The translations under genes and the position numbers were made by a program. A DNA stretch of 64,000 nt, taken from NCBI RefSeq assembly GCF_001748145.1, contig NZ_BCQA01000001.1:2311001-2375000 (forward strand). The letters are read 5' to 3'. The notes beneath the pieces were generated by a model that searched no databases, had not been told where the DNA came from, and saw only the letters and a program-made list of their open reading frames with translations. The stretch's first letter is position 1, and each line of letters begins with the position of its first letter. The DNA comes from Bosea sp. BIWAKO-01. GTDB lineage: Bacteria; Pseudomonadota; Alphaproteobacteria; Rhizobiales; Beijerinckiaceae. Of this stretch, positions 1 to 9,342 are shown piece after piece.

Positions 1-1082
1 CCGGTCAGGAGCAGCCGCAGGTTCTTCTTGGCGGCGATCATCGCGATCGCCTCGTCATCGGCCTCGGGCGCGATGATCACTTCGGTGAAGACCTCGACGA
101 TCTTTCGCGCGGCCTGCGCATCGAGCCTGCGGTTGAGCGCGACGATGCCGCCGAAGGCCGAGACCGGGTCGCAGGCCAGCGCCTTCTCGTAGGCCTCGAG
201 CAGCGAGCTGCCGCTGGCGACGCCGCAGGGATTGGCGTGCTTGACGATGACGCAGGCGGCCGAGACGGCCGGGTCGAACTCGGCGACGCATTCGAAGGCG
301 GCGTCGGTGTCGTTGATGTTGTTGTAGGACAGCTGCTTGCCCTGGACCTGGCGGGCGGTCGCGACGCCTGGGCGCTGTTCGGGGGTGCGGTAGAACGCAG
401 CCCATTGATGCGGGTTCTCGCCATAGCGCAGCGTCTCGGCCAGGCCGCCACCGAGGGCGCGGTAGGCCGGAGATGTCTCCGCCAGTTCGTTGGCGAACCA
501 GTTCGAGATCGCGGCGTCGTAGGCGGCGGTGCGGGCATAGGCCTTCTGGGCGAGCTTGCGGCGCAGCGTCCGCGTGGTCGCGCCCTTCTGGCTCTCGAGT
601 TCCCCGAGCACGGCGGCATAGTCCGACGCGTCCACCACGACGGCAACGTCGTTGTGGTTCTTGGCGGCGGCGCGGATCATCGCGGGGCCGCCGATATCGA
701 TGTTCTCGATGCAGTCGTCATAGGCGCGGCCGGCGGCGACGGTCGCCTCGAACGGATAGAGATTGACGACGAGCAGGTCGATCGGCGCGATGCCGTGGCC
801 GAGCATCGAGGCCTGATGCTCGGGATGCGAGCGGATGGCGAGAAGGCCGCCATGCACCTTGGGGTGCAGCGTCTTGACGCGACCGTCCATCATTTCCGGG
901 AAACCGGTGAGATCGGAGACATCGGTGACGGGCAGGCCGGCCTCGGCGATCGCCTTGGCGGTGCCGCCGGTCGAAACCAGCGCGATGCCAAGACGGTGAA
1001 GGGCGCGCGCGAATTCGATCAGCCCCGTCTTGTCGGAGACGGAAAGAAGGGCGCGTTCGACGCGGCGAAGCTCAGTCGGCAT
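1..1082 (-). CDS. purH: Bifunctional AICAR transformylase / IMP cyclohydrolase PurH (C-terminus beyond window edge)
   Basis: PurH carries out the last two steps of de novo purine synthesis in the cytoplasm: formylation of AICAR with 10-formyl-THF, then ring closure to IMP. About 360 residues are visible. The N-terminal MGS-like cyclohydrolase domain shows SDKTGL, STGGTAK and GRVKTLHPK, followed by LRYGENPHQ and the transformylase motif KHANPCG, which contains the catalytic Lys-His pair. The ATG is the complement of 1080-1082. The frame is open to base 1, so the missing end (the family is about 530 residues) is cut by the window and not by mutation. It is the last gene of a minus-strand run after the heparinase-like gene, an arrangement common in Hyphomicrobiales. 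Identification is secure. Confidence 0.95.
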   Translation of the reverse strand, partial: MPTELRRVERALLSVSDKTGLIEFARALHRLGIALVSTGGTAKAIAEAGLPVTDVSDLTGFPEMMDGRVKTLHPKVHGGLLAIRSHPEHQASMLGHGIAPIDLLVVNLYPFEATVAAGRAYDDCIENIDIGGPAMIRAAAKNHNDVAVVVDASDYAAVLGELESQKGATTRTLRRKLAQKAYARTAAYDAAISNWFANELAETSPAYRALGGGLAETLRYGENPHQWAAFYRTPEQRPGVATARQVQGKQLSYNNINDTDAAFECVAEFDPAVSAACVIVKHANPCGVASGSSLLEAYEKALACDPVSAFGGIVALNRRLDAQAARKIVEVFTEVIIAPEADDEAIAMIAAKKNLRLLLT

Positions 1083-1182
1083 CGGGACAATCCGGTGTGC
1101 AGTGCAATGAAGGCGGCTTGGCGGGGCCGTATCATGCCGGGCCCTGGATGCAAAGGGCGGTGTCCGGAGCGCTGCCCCGCCG

Positions 1183-2910
1183 TCAAAGCGGCAGTTGTGC
1201 CTCGGGTCCGCCCCGTTCATGCGACCGCGTTGCCCGCGGCGCCGTGCCGATGCGGGTCAAGCGCCAGGTGACCTGCGGCGTCACGGCAGCGTCGAAGCTG
1301 ATCGTCAGCTGCTCGGTTCGCCGTTTGCCGTCGGCAGCGGCTAGGAAGATGCTTTCCTCGATCGCGATGGCGCGGCCGGAGGCTTCGAACTCCCAGATTT
1401 CGCCGGAGGGCAGCGCGAGCAGGGCGCCATCACCCTCGCGGATCAGACTCGGACGGATACCGGGGTGCAGGTGGAAGCGTGCCACGGCCGGCAGGGTTTC
1501 GGTTCCCTTGGGCAGGGCGATCTCGTCTTCGCCTGTCAGCGTCGTACCGTCATTGCTGAGCAGCAGCCGGCGGGTGTGCAGGGCGCCGAGATGGCGGTGG
1601 TAGCCATCATGGCTCGCGACCCATTCATGGCCAGCCTCGCTGTCCTGCCGCGCGACGCGCACGTCGGAGGGGCCGGCGGTGATGCGGTGTTCACCGAGTA
1701 CGAGGCCGAAGGAGGCGCTGGAGCGCTCCGCCAGGACCACCGTGGAATGGGCTGCGGTGCTGCGCGCCGCCAACCGGAGCTCGGGCGGCCCGAAACGGCT
1801 GGCGCCGCAATTGACGATGATGCGCTGGCTGCCGCTGGAGAACTCGAAGGACAGGCAGCCTGCATGGGCCTCGACCGAGTTGGCCCCTCGCGGCGCCGCG
1901 CCGGCATCGACCACCACGGTGCTGCGGCCGCCGCCGAGCCGATCATAGCCGGAATAGGCGGCATGCTCGATCGGCCGGGCGCGGGCATCATCATAGGCCG
2001 CGAGCGTAGCCATCAGATCGGGCGGGGTAATGCCCATGCCGTTGAAGAGGGCGAGCGAGCCGTCGCCATGCCGGAACAGCCGCAGATGCGGCATCATCCG
2101 CTCGATCGCCATGAGGACGCTGCGCGGCGGTTCCAGCCCGCGCGCGACGAATGTTTCGCGCAGGGGCAGGAGATCGAGCAGCAACTCGATGATCAGCCGG
2201 GGATTGCGGCTGAGATGGCCGCCATCGGGCAGGATCTGGACGTCGAGCTCGTCGGACAGGGTTGCCTCGGCGCGCCTCAGCCGTCGCTCCTGGCCGTCCA
2301 GGCTGATCGCGGCGAAGGTCACCGCGATCAGGCATTGCAGCCGCGCTGCGCCATCGACCGCGCCGGACAGCGCCAGCGTCAGCCGCTCCGTCAGCCGCGC
2401 GACATGGCGGATGAAGCGCTCGTAGAAGGCGTGATCTGCGCCCTCGAGAAGGAGCGGCGAATGTGACAGGAAGGAGATCAGTCGACGCGCGGCGACTGCC
2501 GGCTGCCTTGCGATCTCGCTGCGGTCGTACCGCCTGTCGATGAACTCATCGACCAGCGCGCGCGCATTGGCACGGGCGATCGCGGTATCGGCGGCGCGCA
2601 TATGCCGAAGCCATGAGAAGCCGTACAGGGCCTCGGACCAGCCCTCGCTCGGCGGCTGACAGTCGAAGGGCGATTCGCCGTGGGTTCTCAGCGTGCGCCC
2701 GGCGAAGGCATAATACCCGGAATAGATATCGCCGGCCGTGGTCGGATCGGCCGTGCGCAAATCATGCGGAGCAAAGAGCAGGCGGGTCGCCTGGACATGG
2801 CCGAAAGGCCAGAGCTTCCGCGCGGCGCCGACGAACTGGCCACGCGTCCGCCGCGCAGCCCGACCGATCGCCGCCTGGGCAAGCCCCCTACGCTCAGTCC
2901 AGCCGTTCAA
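1183..2910 (-). CDS. Heparinase II/III family protein
   Basis: This 575-residue protein matches the heparinase II/III-like family found next to purH in many Hyphomicrobiales. The N-terminal half is an all-alpha toroid-like region (roughly residues 60-320). The C-terminal half is beta-rich (from about 340) and includes the [13 protein letters not shown] and NCGASRFGP stretches typical of the family. No signal peptide is obvious. The family cleaves or binds acidic polysaccharides, but the substrate of this cytosolic-looking subgroup is not established. The assigned start is a TTG (complement of 2908-2910), and a nearby alternative is possible. It lies 72 bases after rsmB on the same strand and is probably co-transcribed with it. 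Family assignment is firm; function is uncertain. Confidence 0.85.
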   Translation of the reverse strand: MNGWTERRGLAQAAIGRAARRTRGQFVGAARKLWPFGHVQATRLLFAPHDLRTADPTTAGDIYSGYYAFAGRTLRTHGESPFDCQPPSEGWSEALYGFSWLRHMRAADTAIARANARALVDEFIDRRYDRSEIARQPAVAARRLISFLSHSPLLLEGADHAFYERFIRHVARLTERLTLALSGAVDGAARLQCLIAVTFAAISLDGQERRLRRAEATLSDELDVQILPDGGHLSRNPRLIIELLLDLLPLRETFVARGLEPPRSVLMAIERMMPHLRLFRHGDGSLALFNGMGITPPDLMATLAAYDDARARPIEHAAYSGYDRLGGGRSTVVVDAGAAPRGANSVEAHAGCLSFEFSSGSQRIIVNCGASRFGPPELRLAARSTAAHSTVVLAERSSASFGLVLGEHRITAGPSDVRVARQDSEAGHEWVASHDGYHRHLGALHTRRLLLSNDGTTLTGEDEIALPKGTETLPAVARFHLHPGIRPSLIREGDGALLALPSGEIWEFEASGRAIAIEESIFLAAADGKRRTEQLTISFDAAVTPQVTWRLTRIGTAPRATRSHERGGPEAQLPL

Positions 2911-2982
2911 TGCCCCCGCTCACCCCGTCCCGATGCGAATCGTCCCGGAGGACGTGGTCGCGCCCTGCGAATCCCGGTTTCG

Positions 2983-4344
2983 TCATAACCTGATCAGACG
3001 GCTTGCGTAAAATCCTGTCCATCCCGAGAGCCGCGGGCTTTCGCCGCGAAGCTGATGCGGCAGGGTACGAAGGTCGCCGGCGGCGTTGATCGCCTCAGGG
3101 AGACCACCGATTTCCTCGGGCTTGATCGGCAGGCGCGCAAAGTCCGGGTTCGCGGCGAGGAAGGCTTCGATCTGGTTTTCGCCCTCTTCCGGTTCAAGCG
3201 AACAGGTGCAGTAGACGAGGCGGCCGCCGGGCCGCGTCAGGCGCGCCGCCGCGTCGAGCAGCCGGGCCTGGAGTGCGGCGAGCTTGTCGCGATCCTCGGG
3301 GGTCTTGGTCCAGGCGACATCGGGATGGCGGCGGATCGTGCCCGTGGCGCTGCAGGGGGCGTCGAGCAGAACCGCGTCGAAGGGCTCGGCCTGCCAGTTT
3401 GCTGCGTCGGTCGCCAGAATCTCGGCCGTGAGCCCGAGCCGTTCCAGATTGGCGCGCAGGCGGCGCAAGCGCGGCGCCGAACGATCGACTGCGGTGACGG
3501 CGGCGCCGGCTGCCGCGAGCTGTGCCGTCTTTCCCCCCGGGGCGGCACAGAGATCGGCGATGCGTTCGCCCGGCTTGGGCGCCAGCAGCAGCGCGGGCAG
3601 TGCCGCGGCGGCGTCCTGCACCCACCATTCGCCTTCCGCGAAGCCGGGAAGGCTCGGCACCGGCGAGCGTTCGCGCAGACGTACCGATCCGGTCGGCAGC
3701 ACGATGCCGCCGAGTTTCTCGGCCCAGCCTGCAGCGTCACCCTTCACGCTCAGATCGAGCGGCGGCTCGTCGGCGTGGCTTGCTGCGATGGCGGCGGCCG
3801 TTTCATCGCCATAGGCGCTGCGCCAGCTTTCGGCGAGCCAGGGTGGGGTGTCGGCAAAGGGGGCGGCGCTTCCGTTCAGGATCGCGTCGCGCTCGCGGGC
3901 AAGCCGGCGCAGCAACGCATTGCCCAGCGCGACATAGCGGGCCGAACGCGCATCCTCGTGGAGATGGCGGATCGCGAGATCGACGGCGGCATGATCCGGT
4001 ACGTCGAGGAACAGGATCTGGGCCGCAGCGGCGACCAGAATGGGCTCGAACGGACCCGAATTCTTCGGGCTGCCGCGTTCGAGCCGCGCATTGATGGCGT
4101 GCTGGATCGTGCCGAGCCGTCGGAAGGCGGTGATGGCGATCGCGCGCGCCAGCGCTGCGTCGGCCGCGTCGAGCCCGAAGGCCGGGCTCATGCGCTCATA
4201 GGTTTCGTCGAGCGCGGTGCCGGCCCGCAGCACCTCGTCGATCAGGTTCGCTGCAAGGCGGCGCGCGGGCAGGCCCGGTGCATCATCGGCTGGCCGAGCG
4301 GGAGCCGGTGCTGGTTTGCGGCGTGAATTGTCCTGTTCAGTCAT
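2983..4344 (-). CDS. rsmB: 16S rRNA (cytosine-C5) methyltransferase RsmB/Sun family
   Basis: This is a SAM-dependent methyltransferase that acts on 16S rRNA (C967 in E. coli). Residues about 20-150 form the NusB-like RNA-binding domain. The catalytic Rossmann domain follows, with DLCAAPGGKTAQLA (SAM binding), DAPCSATGT (one catalytic Cys) and VYCTCSLEPEE (second Cys). I chose the ATG at 4342-4344 (MTEQDN...) because the htpX stop ends one base before it; a longer in-frame extension would lie inside htpX. The length of 453 residues fits the family. Tight spacing suggests translational coupling with htpX. Confidence 0.92.
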   Translation of the reverse strand: MTEQDNSRRKPAPAPARPADDAPGLPARRLAANLIDEVLRAGTALDETYERMSPAFGLDAADAALARAIAITAFRRLGTIQHAINARLERGSPKNSGPFEPILVAAAAQILFLDVPDHAAVDLAIRHLHEDARSARYVALGNALLRRLARERDAILNGSAAPFADTPPWLAESWRSAYGDETAAAIAASHADEPPLDLSVKGDAAGWAEKLGGIVLPTGSVRLRERSPVPSLPGFAEGEWWVQDAAAALPALLLAPKPGERIADLCAAPGGKTAQLAAAGAAVTAVDRSAPRLRRLRANLERLGLTAEILATDAANWQAEPFDAVLLDAPCSATGTIRRHPDVAWTKTPEDRDKLAALQARLLDAAARLTRPGGRLVYCTCSLEPEEGENQIEAFLAANPDFARLPIKPEEIGGLPEAINAAGDLRTLPHQLRGESPRLSGWTGFYASRLIRL

Positions 4345-4345
4345 C

Positions 4346-5269
4346 TCAGCCCCACGGGCCGGGCTTGTGGGAGCCGTTCCACGGGCTCTGTGTGGCCTGG
4401 CTGCTGAAGCCGCCGGCATTGCGACCGCCGATACCCATGGCGCGCGCCTGCTCCATCAGGGCGGCGATGCGATTGCCGGTGTCGGGGTGGGTCGAAAACA
4501 GAAAATCCATGCCGCGTCCGCTCAGGGGATTGATGATGAACATGTGGGCCGTAGCAGGCTTGGCCTCCGCCGTCTCGTTCGGAATATGCGAGACTCCCCC
4601 GGCGATCTTGGCAAGCGCGTCGGCGAGCGCGACCGGATTGCCGCAGATTTCGCCGCCGAGCCGGTCCGCCTCGTATTCGCGGGAACGCGAGATCGCCATC
4701 TGGATCACCATCGCGGCCATCGGTGCGAGTACCGAAATCAGAATCTGCACCAGCAGTCCCGGCCGGTTCTCGCGCGAGCCGAAGAACATGCCAAAGGTGG
4801 TGAGCGAGGAGATTGCGCCCGCCATGGTCGCGGTGATGGTCATCGTCAGGGTGTCGTGATTTTTGATGTGGGCAAGCTCATGGGCCATCACGCCGGCGAG
4901 CTCATCGTAGCTCAGCGTGCGCAGGATGCCGGTGGTCGCGGCGACGGCTGCGTTCTGTGGGTTCCGCCCGGTGGCGAAGGCGTTGGGCTGCTCCTCGTCG
5001 ATCAGATAGACCCTCGGCATCGGCATGTTGGCGCGCGCGGCAAGGTCGCGCACCATGCCATAGAGCTCGGGCGCACTGCGCTCGTCGACCTCATGGGCAT
5101 TGTGGGAGGCGAGCGCGAGCCGATCCGAATTCCAGTAGCTGTAGAGATTGGTCGCGGCGGCGATGCCGAGCGCGATCAGCATACCGCCCGCGCCGCCGAG
5201 CAGATAGCCGACCATGGCGAAGAGCGCGGTGAGGCCGGCCATCAGAATGCCGGTGCGGACGTAGTTCAT
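4346..5269 (-). CDS. htpX: Membrane zinc metalloprotease HtpX
   Basis: HtpX is an inner-membrane M48 peptidase that degrades misfolded membrane proteins, in partnership with FtsH. The protein has 307 residues. Two hydrophobic N-terminal helices (about residues 5-50) precede the zinc-binding motif in [14 protein letters not shown], and another hydrophobic pair follows near residues 150-200. The downstream [10 protein letters not shown] supplies the third zinc ligand (Glu). The start is the ATG at 5267-5269 (MNYVRTG), which removes a non-homologous N-terminal extension. It heads the htpX-rsmB-heparinase-purH run and diverges from the DUF1674 gene, so its promoter should lie in 5270-5352. Confidence 0.93.
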   Translation of the reverse strand: MNYVRTGILMAGLTALFAMVGYLLGGAGGMLIALGIAAATNLYSYWNSDRLALASHNAHEVDERSAPELYGMVRDLAARANMPMPRVYLIDEEQPNAFATGRNPQNAAVAATTGILRTLSYDELAGVMAHELAHIKNHDTLTMTITATMAGAISSLTTFGMFFGSRENRPGLLVQILISVLAPMAAMVIQMAISRSREYEADRLGGEICGNPVALADALAKIAGGVSHIPNETAEAKPATAHMFIINPLSGRGMDFLFSTHPDTGNRIAALMEQARAMGIGGRNAGGFSSQATQSPWNGSHKPGPWG

Positions 5270-5352
5270 CTTGGTCCCCTTCGTCTGCTGCAGTCCGGGA
5301 TGGCGAATTGGCTCTCCCGGAATGCGGATTTCGGCCTTATGTGGTGAAGACC

Positions 5353-5634
5353 ATGCCGATCCCGCAAGAGAGCGCTGTGCCAATGCCAAACGACATTGCC
5401 AAGGATCAAGCCTCGGCCAAGGATCAAGCCTCGGTTCCGACGAGCGAGACCGATCGGGCCAGGAGCCTTTCGCCGGTGGCGCAGCGCGCATTGGCCGAAG
5501 CACAGGCGCGACGCGCCGAGATCGACGCCAAGGCGGCGGCGACAAAGCGTGACAAGGAACTCAACGGCCGCGGTGGTCTCGATCCGGTGCGTTACGACGA
5601 CTGGGAGGTGAAGGGAATCGCGAGCGATTTCTGA
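5353..5634 (+). CDS. DUF1674 protein, succinate dehydrogenase assembly factor 4 family
   Basis: This small protein (93 residues from this ATG) ends in the DUF1674/SDHAF4 core [27 protein letters not shown] tail ([18 protein letters not shown]-terminal SDF). In mitochondria, SDHAF4 helps flavinylated SdhA join SdhB; a bacterial counterpart role is inferred. The N-terminus is low-complexity and carries an exact tandem duplication of 18 bp (5398-5415 and 5416-5433), which gives AKDQAS twice. A second ATG at 5383 has a purine-rich stretch upstream and is an alternative start. The sdh operon lies 27 kb away in the same window. Confidence 0.85.
   Translation: MPIPQESAVPMPNDIAKDQASAKDQASVPTSETDRARSLSPVAQRALAEAQARRAEIDAKAAATKRDKELNGRGGLDPVRYDDWEVKGIASDF
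5398..5433 (+). repeat. Tandem 18-bp direct repeat inside the SDHAF4-like gene
   Basis: Two perfect adjacent copies of GCCAAGGATCAAGCCTCG at 5398-5415 and 5416-5433. They are in frame and encode AKDQAS twice in the disordered N-terminal part of the protein. Replication slippage is the simplest explanation. Confidence 0.95.
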
Positions 5635-5683
5635 CCGGTGGTTGCCAAGCCCCACGCCTGCCGTCAAACAGGTCGGGACGGGG

Positions 5684-7000
5684 ATGGATCGGCCACGCAT
5701 GGATCGCGACACCAAACGCCTCGCCGCCTTGCGGCGACTTCTGACCGAGGCACACCAGAAACTTGGATTGAAGCTTGGCTTCGCATTGTGGGACGGCAGC
5801 CGCGTCCCTTCCGAGTGGCCTCAGGACGGCCTTGCGATCGCGATCCGCGACTCCGGCGCCGTCGCGGCGCTGCTCCGCAAGCCAAAGCTCGATACGCTGC
5901 TGCATCTGCATGTCACCGACCGGATCGCGATCGTGAACGGAACGATCTTCGATCTCGCGGCGGCGCGCCCGGAGGGCAAGGTCGCGCGGCTGGCGCGCGG
6001 TATCCCGAAGTCGGCGGTGTTCGATGTGGTGAGGCGTTTCCTGCTCGCGCCCGGCGCCGCGCCGCAAGCCGTCGATCACCTGCAGGGCGACAAGGCCGCC
6101 CGCGATGGCGCCCCTGCCACCAACAAGGCCAATATCGCCTATCACTACGACGTTTCGAACGCGTTCTATCGGCTCTTCCTCGATGAGGAGATGGTCTACA
6201 CCTGCGCCTATTTTACCGAGGATCATACCGATCTCGAGCGGGCGCAGCACGACAAGCTCGACATGATCTGCCGCAAGCTACGCCTGCAGCCCGGTGAGAA
6301 GCTGCTCGATATCGGGTGCGGCTGGGGCGCGCTGATCTGCCATGCGGCGCAGCATTATGGCGTCGAGGCGCATGGCGTGACTCTTGCTGAGGAGCAGCTC
6401 GCGCTGGCTCGCGAGAAGGTCGAGCGACTCGGCCTTCAGGACAAGGTCACGCTGCATCTCAAGGATTTCACGGAGATGGAGGGGGTCTTCGACAAGATTT
6501 CCTCGATCGGCATGTTCGAGCATGTCGGCATCCGCAATCACCCGGCCTATTTCCAGGCGGTGAACCGGCTGCTCAAGCCGCGCGGTCTCTATTTACACCA
6601 TACGATCTCGCGGCGAGCCAAGAAGACCGAGCGCGCCTTCAACAAGATGCCGGCTGAGTACCGGGCGTTGGTGCGCTACATCTTCCCGGGGGGTGAACTC
6701 GACCATCTCGGCATGTCGATCGCCAATCTCGAGCGCCATGGCTTCGAGGTGCACGATGTCGAGGGTTGGCGCGAGCATTACCAGCGCACGACGCGGCTAT
6801 GGTTCGAGCGGCTGAATGCACGCAAGGCCGAGGCCGAGGCGGAGATCGGTCCCGAGCGGACGCGGATGTGGCTGCTCTATCTCGCTGGCTGTTCGCTCGC
6901 CTTCGAGCGCGGTGGCGCGCTGATCAACCAGACGCTGGTCTCGAAGCGGCGCAAGGGACCATCCGGACTGCCGCTGACGCGCGCAGACCTCTATCGCTGA
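5684..7000 (+). CDS. cfa: Cyclopropane-fatty-acyl-phospholipid synthase family methyltransferase
   Basis: This SAM-dependent enzyme adds a methylene group across the double bond of membrane phospholipid acyl chains. The protein has about 438 residues. An N-terminal CFA domain of about 130 residues is followed by NIAYHYDVSNAFYRLFLD, MVYTCAYF and the SAM-binding LLDIGCGWGAL, then SIGMFEHVG and YIFPGGELDHLG, all hallmarks of the family. The ATG at 5684 follows a G-rich ribosome-binding region. A TTG at 5642 and an ATG at 5699 are alternatives. It starts about 50 bases after the DUF1674 gene on the same strand and may share its transcript. Two strong hairpins follow the stop. Confidence 0.92.
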   Translation: MDRPRMDRDTKRLAALRRLLTEAHQKLGLKLGFALWDGSRVPSEWPQDGLAIAIRDSGAVAALLRKPKLDTLLHLHVTDRIAIVNGTIFDLAAARPEGKVARLARGIPKSAVFDVVRRFLLAPGAAPQAVDHLQGDKAARDGAPATNKANIAYHYDVSNAFYRLFLDEEMVYTCAYFTEDHTDLERAQHDKLDMICRKLRLQPGEKLLDIGCGWGALICHAAQHYGVEAHGVTLAEEQLALAREKVERLGLQDKVTLHLKDFTEMEGVFDKISSIGMFEHVGIRNHPAYFQAVNRLLKPRGLYLHHTISRRAKKTERAFNKMPAEYRALVRYIFPGGELDHLGMSIANLERHGFEVHDVEGWREHYQRTTRLWFERLNARKAEAEAEIGPERTRMWLLYLAGCSLAFERGGALINQTLVSKRRKGPSGLPLTRADLYR

Positions 7001-7024
7001 GCCCGGCAGAGGCGAAACACAGAC

Positions 7025-7047
7025 ATGGTCGGCCTGGAGCCGACCAT
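7025..7047. repeat. Intergenic inverted repeat (hairpin 1)
   Basis: Perfect 9-bp arms ATGGTCGGC and GCCGACCAT separated by 5 bases, between convergent genes (cfa and DUF2853). There is no T-tract, so it may be a REP-like element or a bidirectional terminator of low U content. Confidence 0.7.
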
Positions 7048-7077
7048 CTCGTCTCGGAATGAGAATGTAATCCAGGG

Positions 7078-7100
7078 ATGCCCGGGTAGAGCCCGGGCAT
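7078..7100. repeat. Intergenic inverted repeat (hairpin 2)
   Basis: Perfect 9-bp arms ATGCCCGGG and CCCGGGCAT around TAGAG. It has the same geometry as the hairpin 30 bases upstream and sits just beyond the DUF2853 stop. It is probably a REP-like pair that also ends transcription from both sides. Confidence 0.7.
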
Positions 7101-7115
7101 GCGCGCAGAGCGCGG

Positions 7116-7433
7116 CTACTTCTTCACGAAGAGATCGAGCTTACCGTAATGCTCGGCGAGCAGGTAATAGAAGGTCAGGCGCGACTTGGTCTTGTCGTCC
7201 TTCATATGCTCGCAGGTTGCCTTGATGGATGCGTCGAGATCGGCGCTCTTGAGACCGAGTTTCTTCTTCAGGAAGTTCTCGCGAACACGCTCCAGTTCGG
7301 CCGGATCCGTGCAGGCGACGAAGCGGGTGTCGGGCTTGCCCATGACGAGCGCGTAAGATTTGGACATACCGGCAAAGGCAGCTTCGTTGACGGCCTTCCT
7401 GGCGTATTTCTTGACGTCGGCGAGATGATCCAT
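7116..7433 (-). CDS. DUF2853 family protein
   Basis: A 105-residue soluble protein. The conserved block FVACTDPAELERVRENFLKK followed by LGLKSADLDASIKATCEHM and LTFYYLLAEHYGKLD matches DUF2853, a small helical family of unknown function common in Alphaproteobacteria. The ATG at 7431-7433 is followed by the usual MDHLADVKKYA start; in-frame sequence upstream is not family-like. It stands alone, convergent with cfa and divergent from the dehydrogenase gene. No catalytic residues can be named. Confidence 0.85.
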   Translation of the reverse strand: MDHLADVKKYARKAVNEAAFAGMSKSYALVMGKPDTRFVACTDPAELERVRENFLKKKLGLKSADLDASIKATCEHMKDDKTKSRLTFYYLLAEHYGKLDLFVKK

Positions 7434-7671
7434 CGATAGCCCCTGTTGGGCTCGGTGCTTCAGGCCCGAGCGCGATTGAAGTCGTGCAAGCAAACGTTAA
7501 CGCGCTTCTTTGTCGCAGGCGAGAGGTTACGCTAGGCGATGTTGCCCTTTTTCGGCGGGGCGTCAGAGCGGTTGCATTGCGTCGGCGAGATGGCGGTCCC
7601 CGCTCCGAAATGGGTTGAGCAGGCTGCTGTTCGATGTTGCGATGCAACACCGCCATGGAGCTCGATTCCTG

Positions 7672-8619
7672 ATGAAACCGACCATCCTCATGGTGCCGCG
7701 TCTGCCTGATCGGCTCGTCGCGCGTCTGAACGAAAGCTACACATTGCTTGGCCCGATGGCGCGCTCAGCTCCGGACGCGTTGCCAGCAGGGGCCGAGGAG
7801 GTTCAGGCTCTCCTGACCATCGGCAGCCACAAGACGGATGCGGCCTTGATCGATGCCCTGCCGAAGCTGCGCTTGATCGCGTGCTACGGCACGGGTTTCG
7901 AGGGGGTCGACCGGGTGCGCGCCAAGGAGCGCGGCATCCAGCTGAGCAATGCCGCCGACAGCAACGCGACAAGCGTCGCGGAATTTGCCATGGGTCTGCT
8001 TCTGGCCAGCGCGCGGCAGATCAATAGCGGAGACCGGTTCCTGCGCGCCGGACGATGGCAGGGCAATGCGGTTGCGCGGATGGCGCATGTGCCTGGACTG
8101 GCTGGTCACAAGCTGGGCATTTACGGACTTGGCGCCATTGGCGCCCGCATTGCCAGTCGCGCCGCGGCCTTCGACATGACGATCGGCTACCATAACCGTT
8201 CGCTGCGCGCAGACCTGCCCTATCTCTATCATGACAGCCTACTCGGGCTGGCTCACTGGGCGGACCTGCTGGTCGTTGCCGTCCGCGCCAGTGCCGAGAA
8301 CCGCTACGCGATCAACGCGGAGGTGCTGAAGGCGCTTGGCCCGCAAGGGCATCTCGTCAATATCTCGCGCGGCATCGCCGTCGATGAGTCAGCGCTATGC
8401 GACGCGCTCGAGACGGGCTTGATCGCGGGTGCGGCGCTCGATGTCTACGAGAACGAGCCGCATGTCTCCGAGCGGTTGCGGGCCTGCGAGAATGCGGTGC
8501 TGACGCCCCATATCGGCGCCAATGCGGAATCGGCGCAGCATGCCCAGCAGGATCTGCTCATCGGCAACCTCGCGGCCTTCTTCTCCGGACGGCCATTATT
8601 GTCGCCGGTTGCCCTCTGA
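7672..8619 (+). CDS. D-isomer specific 2-hydroxyacid dehydrogenase (glyoxylate/hydroxypyruvate reductase type)
   Basis: An NAD(P)-dependent oxidoreductase of 315 residues. The nucleotide-binding motif is GIYGLGAIGARIA. The catalytic Arg lies in NISRGIAVDE, the Glu is in the segment before ALDVYENEP, and the catalytic His is in LTPHIGANA. The length and the short substrate domain fit the glyoxylate/hydroxypyruvate/2-ketogluconate reductase subgroup; the exact substrate cannot be read from sequence. The start is the ATG at 7672. It is a single gene with about 240 bases upstream shared with the divergent DUF2853 gene. Confidence 0.88.
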   Translation: MKPTILMVPRLPDRLVARLNESYTLLGPMARSAPDALPAGAEEVQALLTIGSHKTDAALIDALPKLRLIACYGTGFEGVDRVRAKERGIQLSNAADSNATSVAEFAMGLLLASARQINSGDRFLRAGRWQGNAVARMAHVPGLAGHKLGIYGLGAIGARIASRAAAFDMTIGYHNRSLRADLPYLYHDSLLGLAHWADLLVVAVRASAENRYAINAEVLKALGPQGHLVNISRGIAVDESALCDALETGLIAGAALDVYENEPHVSERLRACENAVLTPHIGANAESAQHAQQDLLIGNLAAFFSGRPLLSPVAL

Positions 8620-8683
8620 AGCATCGGCTCGAAAAAGTGGATTGCGGTTGTCGGGGGCAGCCGATGTCATCGCCAAAGATGAT

Positions 8684-9214
8684 CTAAGGCAGGACCACCA
8701 CGGGCGTGCCCATGCGGACCCGGGCATAGAGATCGATCACGTCGGGGTTGTGCATCCGGAAACAGCCAAAGGAAGCCGCCGTTCCGATCGTGCCCGGTGC
8801 GTTGGTGCCGTGGATGGCATATTCGCCACCTGGCCCGAGACCGATGACGCGGGCCCCCATCGGATTGCGGGGCGAGCCGCCGGCGATGACGTTGGGCAGG
8901 TTCGGCTGGGCGCGCTTGACCTCGGTCGGGGGGCTCCAGGCTGGTTCGACTGCGAGTTCCTCGACATATTTGACGCCGCGCCATTGTTTGCCGGCTTTGC
9001 CGACGGCGATCTGGTAGCGGATCGCTTCACCGGGGGCGGTGACGAAATAGAGGCTGCGCTGGCCGGTGCGGATCACGATCGTGCCCGGGTAGTAGCGCTG
9101 GTCCTGGAACTGGACGAGCTCGCGGGCGAGCGCGGGGCGGCCGGCGAAGGCAAGGGCCAGCAGGGACATCGCGCCTGCAAGCAGCAGGTCGATGGGGGCG
9201 AGGCGTCTGGTCAC
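8684..9214 (-). CDS. L,D-transpeptidase (ErfK/YbiS/YkuD family), secreted
   Basis: A 176-residue periplasmic protein with a hydrophobic signal peptide (about residues 9-30, ending near RPALA). It has the YkuD catalytic region: YAIHGTNAPGTIG then SFGCFRMHNPD, with the nucleophilic Cys in SFGCFRM. This family cross-links peptidoglycan 3-3 or attaches proteins to it. The start is GTG (complement of 9212-9214), supported by a GGGAGA ribosome-binding site 6 bases upstream. That site is inside a strong hairpin, described separately. Confidence 0.88.
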   Translation of the reverse strand: MTRRLAPIDLLLAGAMSLLALAFAGRPALARELVQFQDQRYYPGTIVIRTGQRSLYFVTAPGEAIRYQIAVGKAGKQWRGVKYVEELAVEPAWSPPTEVKRAQPNLPNVIAGGSPRNPMGARVIGLGPGGEYAIHGTNAPGTIGTAASFGCFRMHNPDVIDLYARVRMGTPVVVLP

Positions 9215-9218
9215 GGTT

Positions 9219-9248
9219 CATCTCCCGCTTCGGGTTCTGCGGGAGATG
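9219..9248 (-). promoter_or_regulatory. 5' UTR hairpin masking the L,D-transpeptidase Shine-Dalgarno
   Basis: Perfect 10-bp arms CATCTCCCGC (9219-9228) and GCGGGAGATG (9239-9248) with a 10-base loop. In the minus-strand mRNA the arm nearest the GTG contains the GGGAGA ribosome-binding site, so folding would hide it. A regulatory role is inferred from position only. Confidence 0.5.
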
Positions 9249-9342
9249 TGGCGCCGCGACCGTGAACCAGCGGTTGAGCGATATGGTGAAGCCTGGATTC
9301 ACGATGAATCCGGCGTAAGATCGATCGCTCCAATGATTTCGA

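Noticed and set aside
1..1082. Truncated purH
   Set aside because: The frame is open to the first base of the window; the missing end is outside the sequence given.
237..1271. Long open frames opposite real genes (for example plus strand 237-1271, 3055-4326, and 33418-35313 minus strand)
   Set aside because: High GC at third positions opens antisense frames. They have Arg/Gly/Ala-rich, non-homologous sequence, and the opposite strand encodes clear conserved proteins (purH, rsmB, sdhA).
5398..5433. CRISPR-like repeat
   Set aside because: Two adjacent copies without spacers, inside a coding frame.
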